A program made the position numbers and the translations under genes. The notes beneath the pieces are model-generated. The model was given only the letters and a program-made list of their open reading frames with translations, was not told where the DNA came from and ran no database searches. From DASUBN01 sp035691665 (GTDB taxonomy: Bacteria > Pseudomonadota > Gammaproteobacteria > Natronospirales > REEB76): DNA of 40,227 nt. This document shows positions 39,789 to 40,227 of the stretch, piece by piece. The stretch spans positions 1 through 40,227 of the forward strand of contig DASSIS010000102.1 in assembly GCA_035691665.1 (NCBI GenBank), in the 5' to 3' direction. How positions within the stretch are numbered: the first letter of the stretch is position 1; each line of letters opens with the position of its first letter.

Positions 39789-40227
39789 GCCGCATCGCCG
39801 CACGTTTCGCGGAGCTGAAGCGCGCCGGACGTACCGCGCTCGTTACCTACATCACTGCCGGCGACCCGGGCAAGCAGGCCACCGTACCGCTGATGCACGC
39901 CATGGTGACGGCGGGCGCCGACGCTCTCGAGCTCGGCGTGCCGTTCTCGGATCCGAGCGCCGACGGACCGGTGATCCAGGCAGCCTGCGAGCGGGCGCTC
40001 GCGGCCGGTACCACCCTGAAGGATGTGCTCGCCATGGTGCGGGAGTTCCGCGCCAAGGACACCGCCACGCCGGTGATCCTCATGGGCTATCTCAACCCCA
40101 TGGAGGCCATGGGTGCCGAGACGTTCGTGGCGGCGGCCGCCGAGGCGGGTGTGGACGGCGTGTTGACCGTGGACATGCCGCCCGAGGAGGCGGAACCGCT
40201 CGCCGGCCTGCTGCGCGCCAAGGGCAT
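39785..40227 (+). CDS. trpA: Tryptophan synthase alpha chain (3' end outside window)
   Basis: Cleaves indole-3-glycerol phosphate to indole. The window holds the first 147 codons. Signatures present are LVTYITAGDP, the catalytic Glu in LELGVPFSDPSADGPVIQ together with its Asp, and LMGYLNPMEAMG. The start overlaps the trpB stop (ATGA). No frameshift is seen in the visible part. Confidence 0.96.
   Translation, partial: MSRIAARFAELKRAGRTALVTYITAGDPGKQATVPLMHAMVTAGADALELGVPFSDPSADGPVIQAACERALAAGTTLKDVLAMVREFRAKDTATPVILMGYLNPMEAMGAETFVAAAAEAGVDGVLTVDMPPEEAEPLAGLLRAKG

Overview
The window is a stretch of bacterial chromosome from a high-G+C gammaproteobacterium. Three things point there: a ParE/ParC topoisomerase IV pair, an EpmB/EF-P/EpmA set for EF-P beta-lysylation, and the order asd-fimV-truA-trpF with prmB-aroC in front, as seen in Pseudomonas-like genomes. 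A FimX-like c-di-GMP protein and FimV suggest type IV pilus motility. The exact order or family cannot be fixed from this sequence. Almost everything is housekeeping; no tRNA, rRNA, CRISPR array, transposase or integrase was seen.

Layout. 1-4340: riboflavin genes ribD (cut by the window edge), ribC, ribBA, ribH, then nusB and thiL. 4346-6729: the usual thiL-pgpA neighbourhood is split by an Asp/Asn beta-hydroxylase-like gene (minus strand) and a GH18-type lipoprotein. 6803-8098: a Ser/Thr kinase with a cyclic-nucleotide-binding-like tail. 8154-9401: a strikingly AT-rich gene for a TIR-like protein, probably acquired, followed by repeat-rich DNA. 9736-15525 (minus strand): folE2, then xseB-ispA-[outer-membrane protein]-dxs. 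15589-18471: a rubrerythrin operon (rubrerythrin, GlpC/HdrD-like Fe-S protein, EncFtn-type ferritin, DUF3501) behind a clear promoter with a perfect palindromic operator. 18792-22986: parE-parC. 23023-25260: FimX-like. 25435-28313: epmB, efp, epmA. 28322-30778: free-methionine sulfoxide reductase, then sco-pcuAC-psd on the minus strand. 30851-40227: prmB-aroC, asd, fimV, truA, trpF-trpB-trpA (trpA cut by the window edge).

The two most interesting signals are these. First, the rubrerythrin operon carries a short encapsulin-type ferritin (EncFtn) that has all its metal-site residues but no encapsulin-targeting tail and no encapsulin gene nearby. Second, at least four long intergenic palindromic elements (10700-10843, 15122-15260, 18491-18724, 36854-37105) share core sequence, while each has its own outer stem that still pairs with itself. 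Elsewhere, intergenic DNA is built of short perfect hairpins, including a run of four distinct perfect ones at 25306-25422. The AT-rich TIR-like gene is a plausible single-gene defence or NAD-cleaving effector.

Assignments of housekeeping genes rest on recognisable family motifs and are firm. Regulatory and repeat interpretations are inferences from sequence symmetry.
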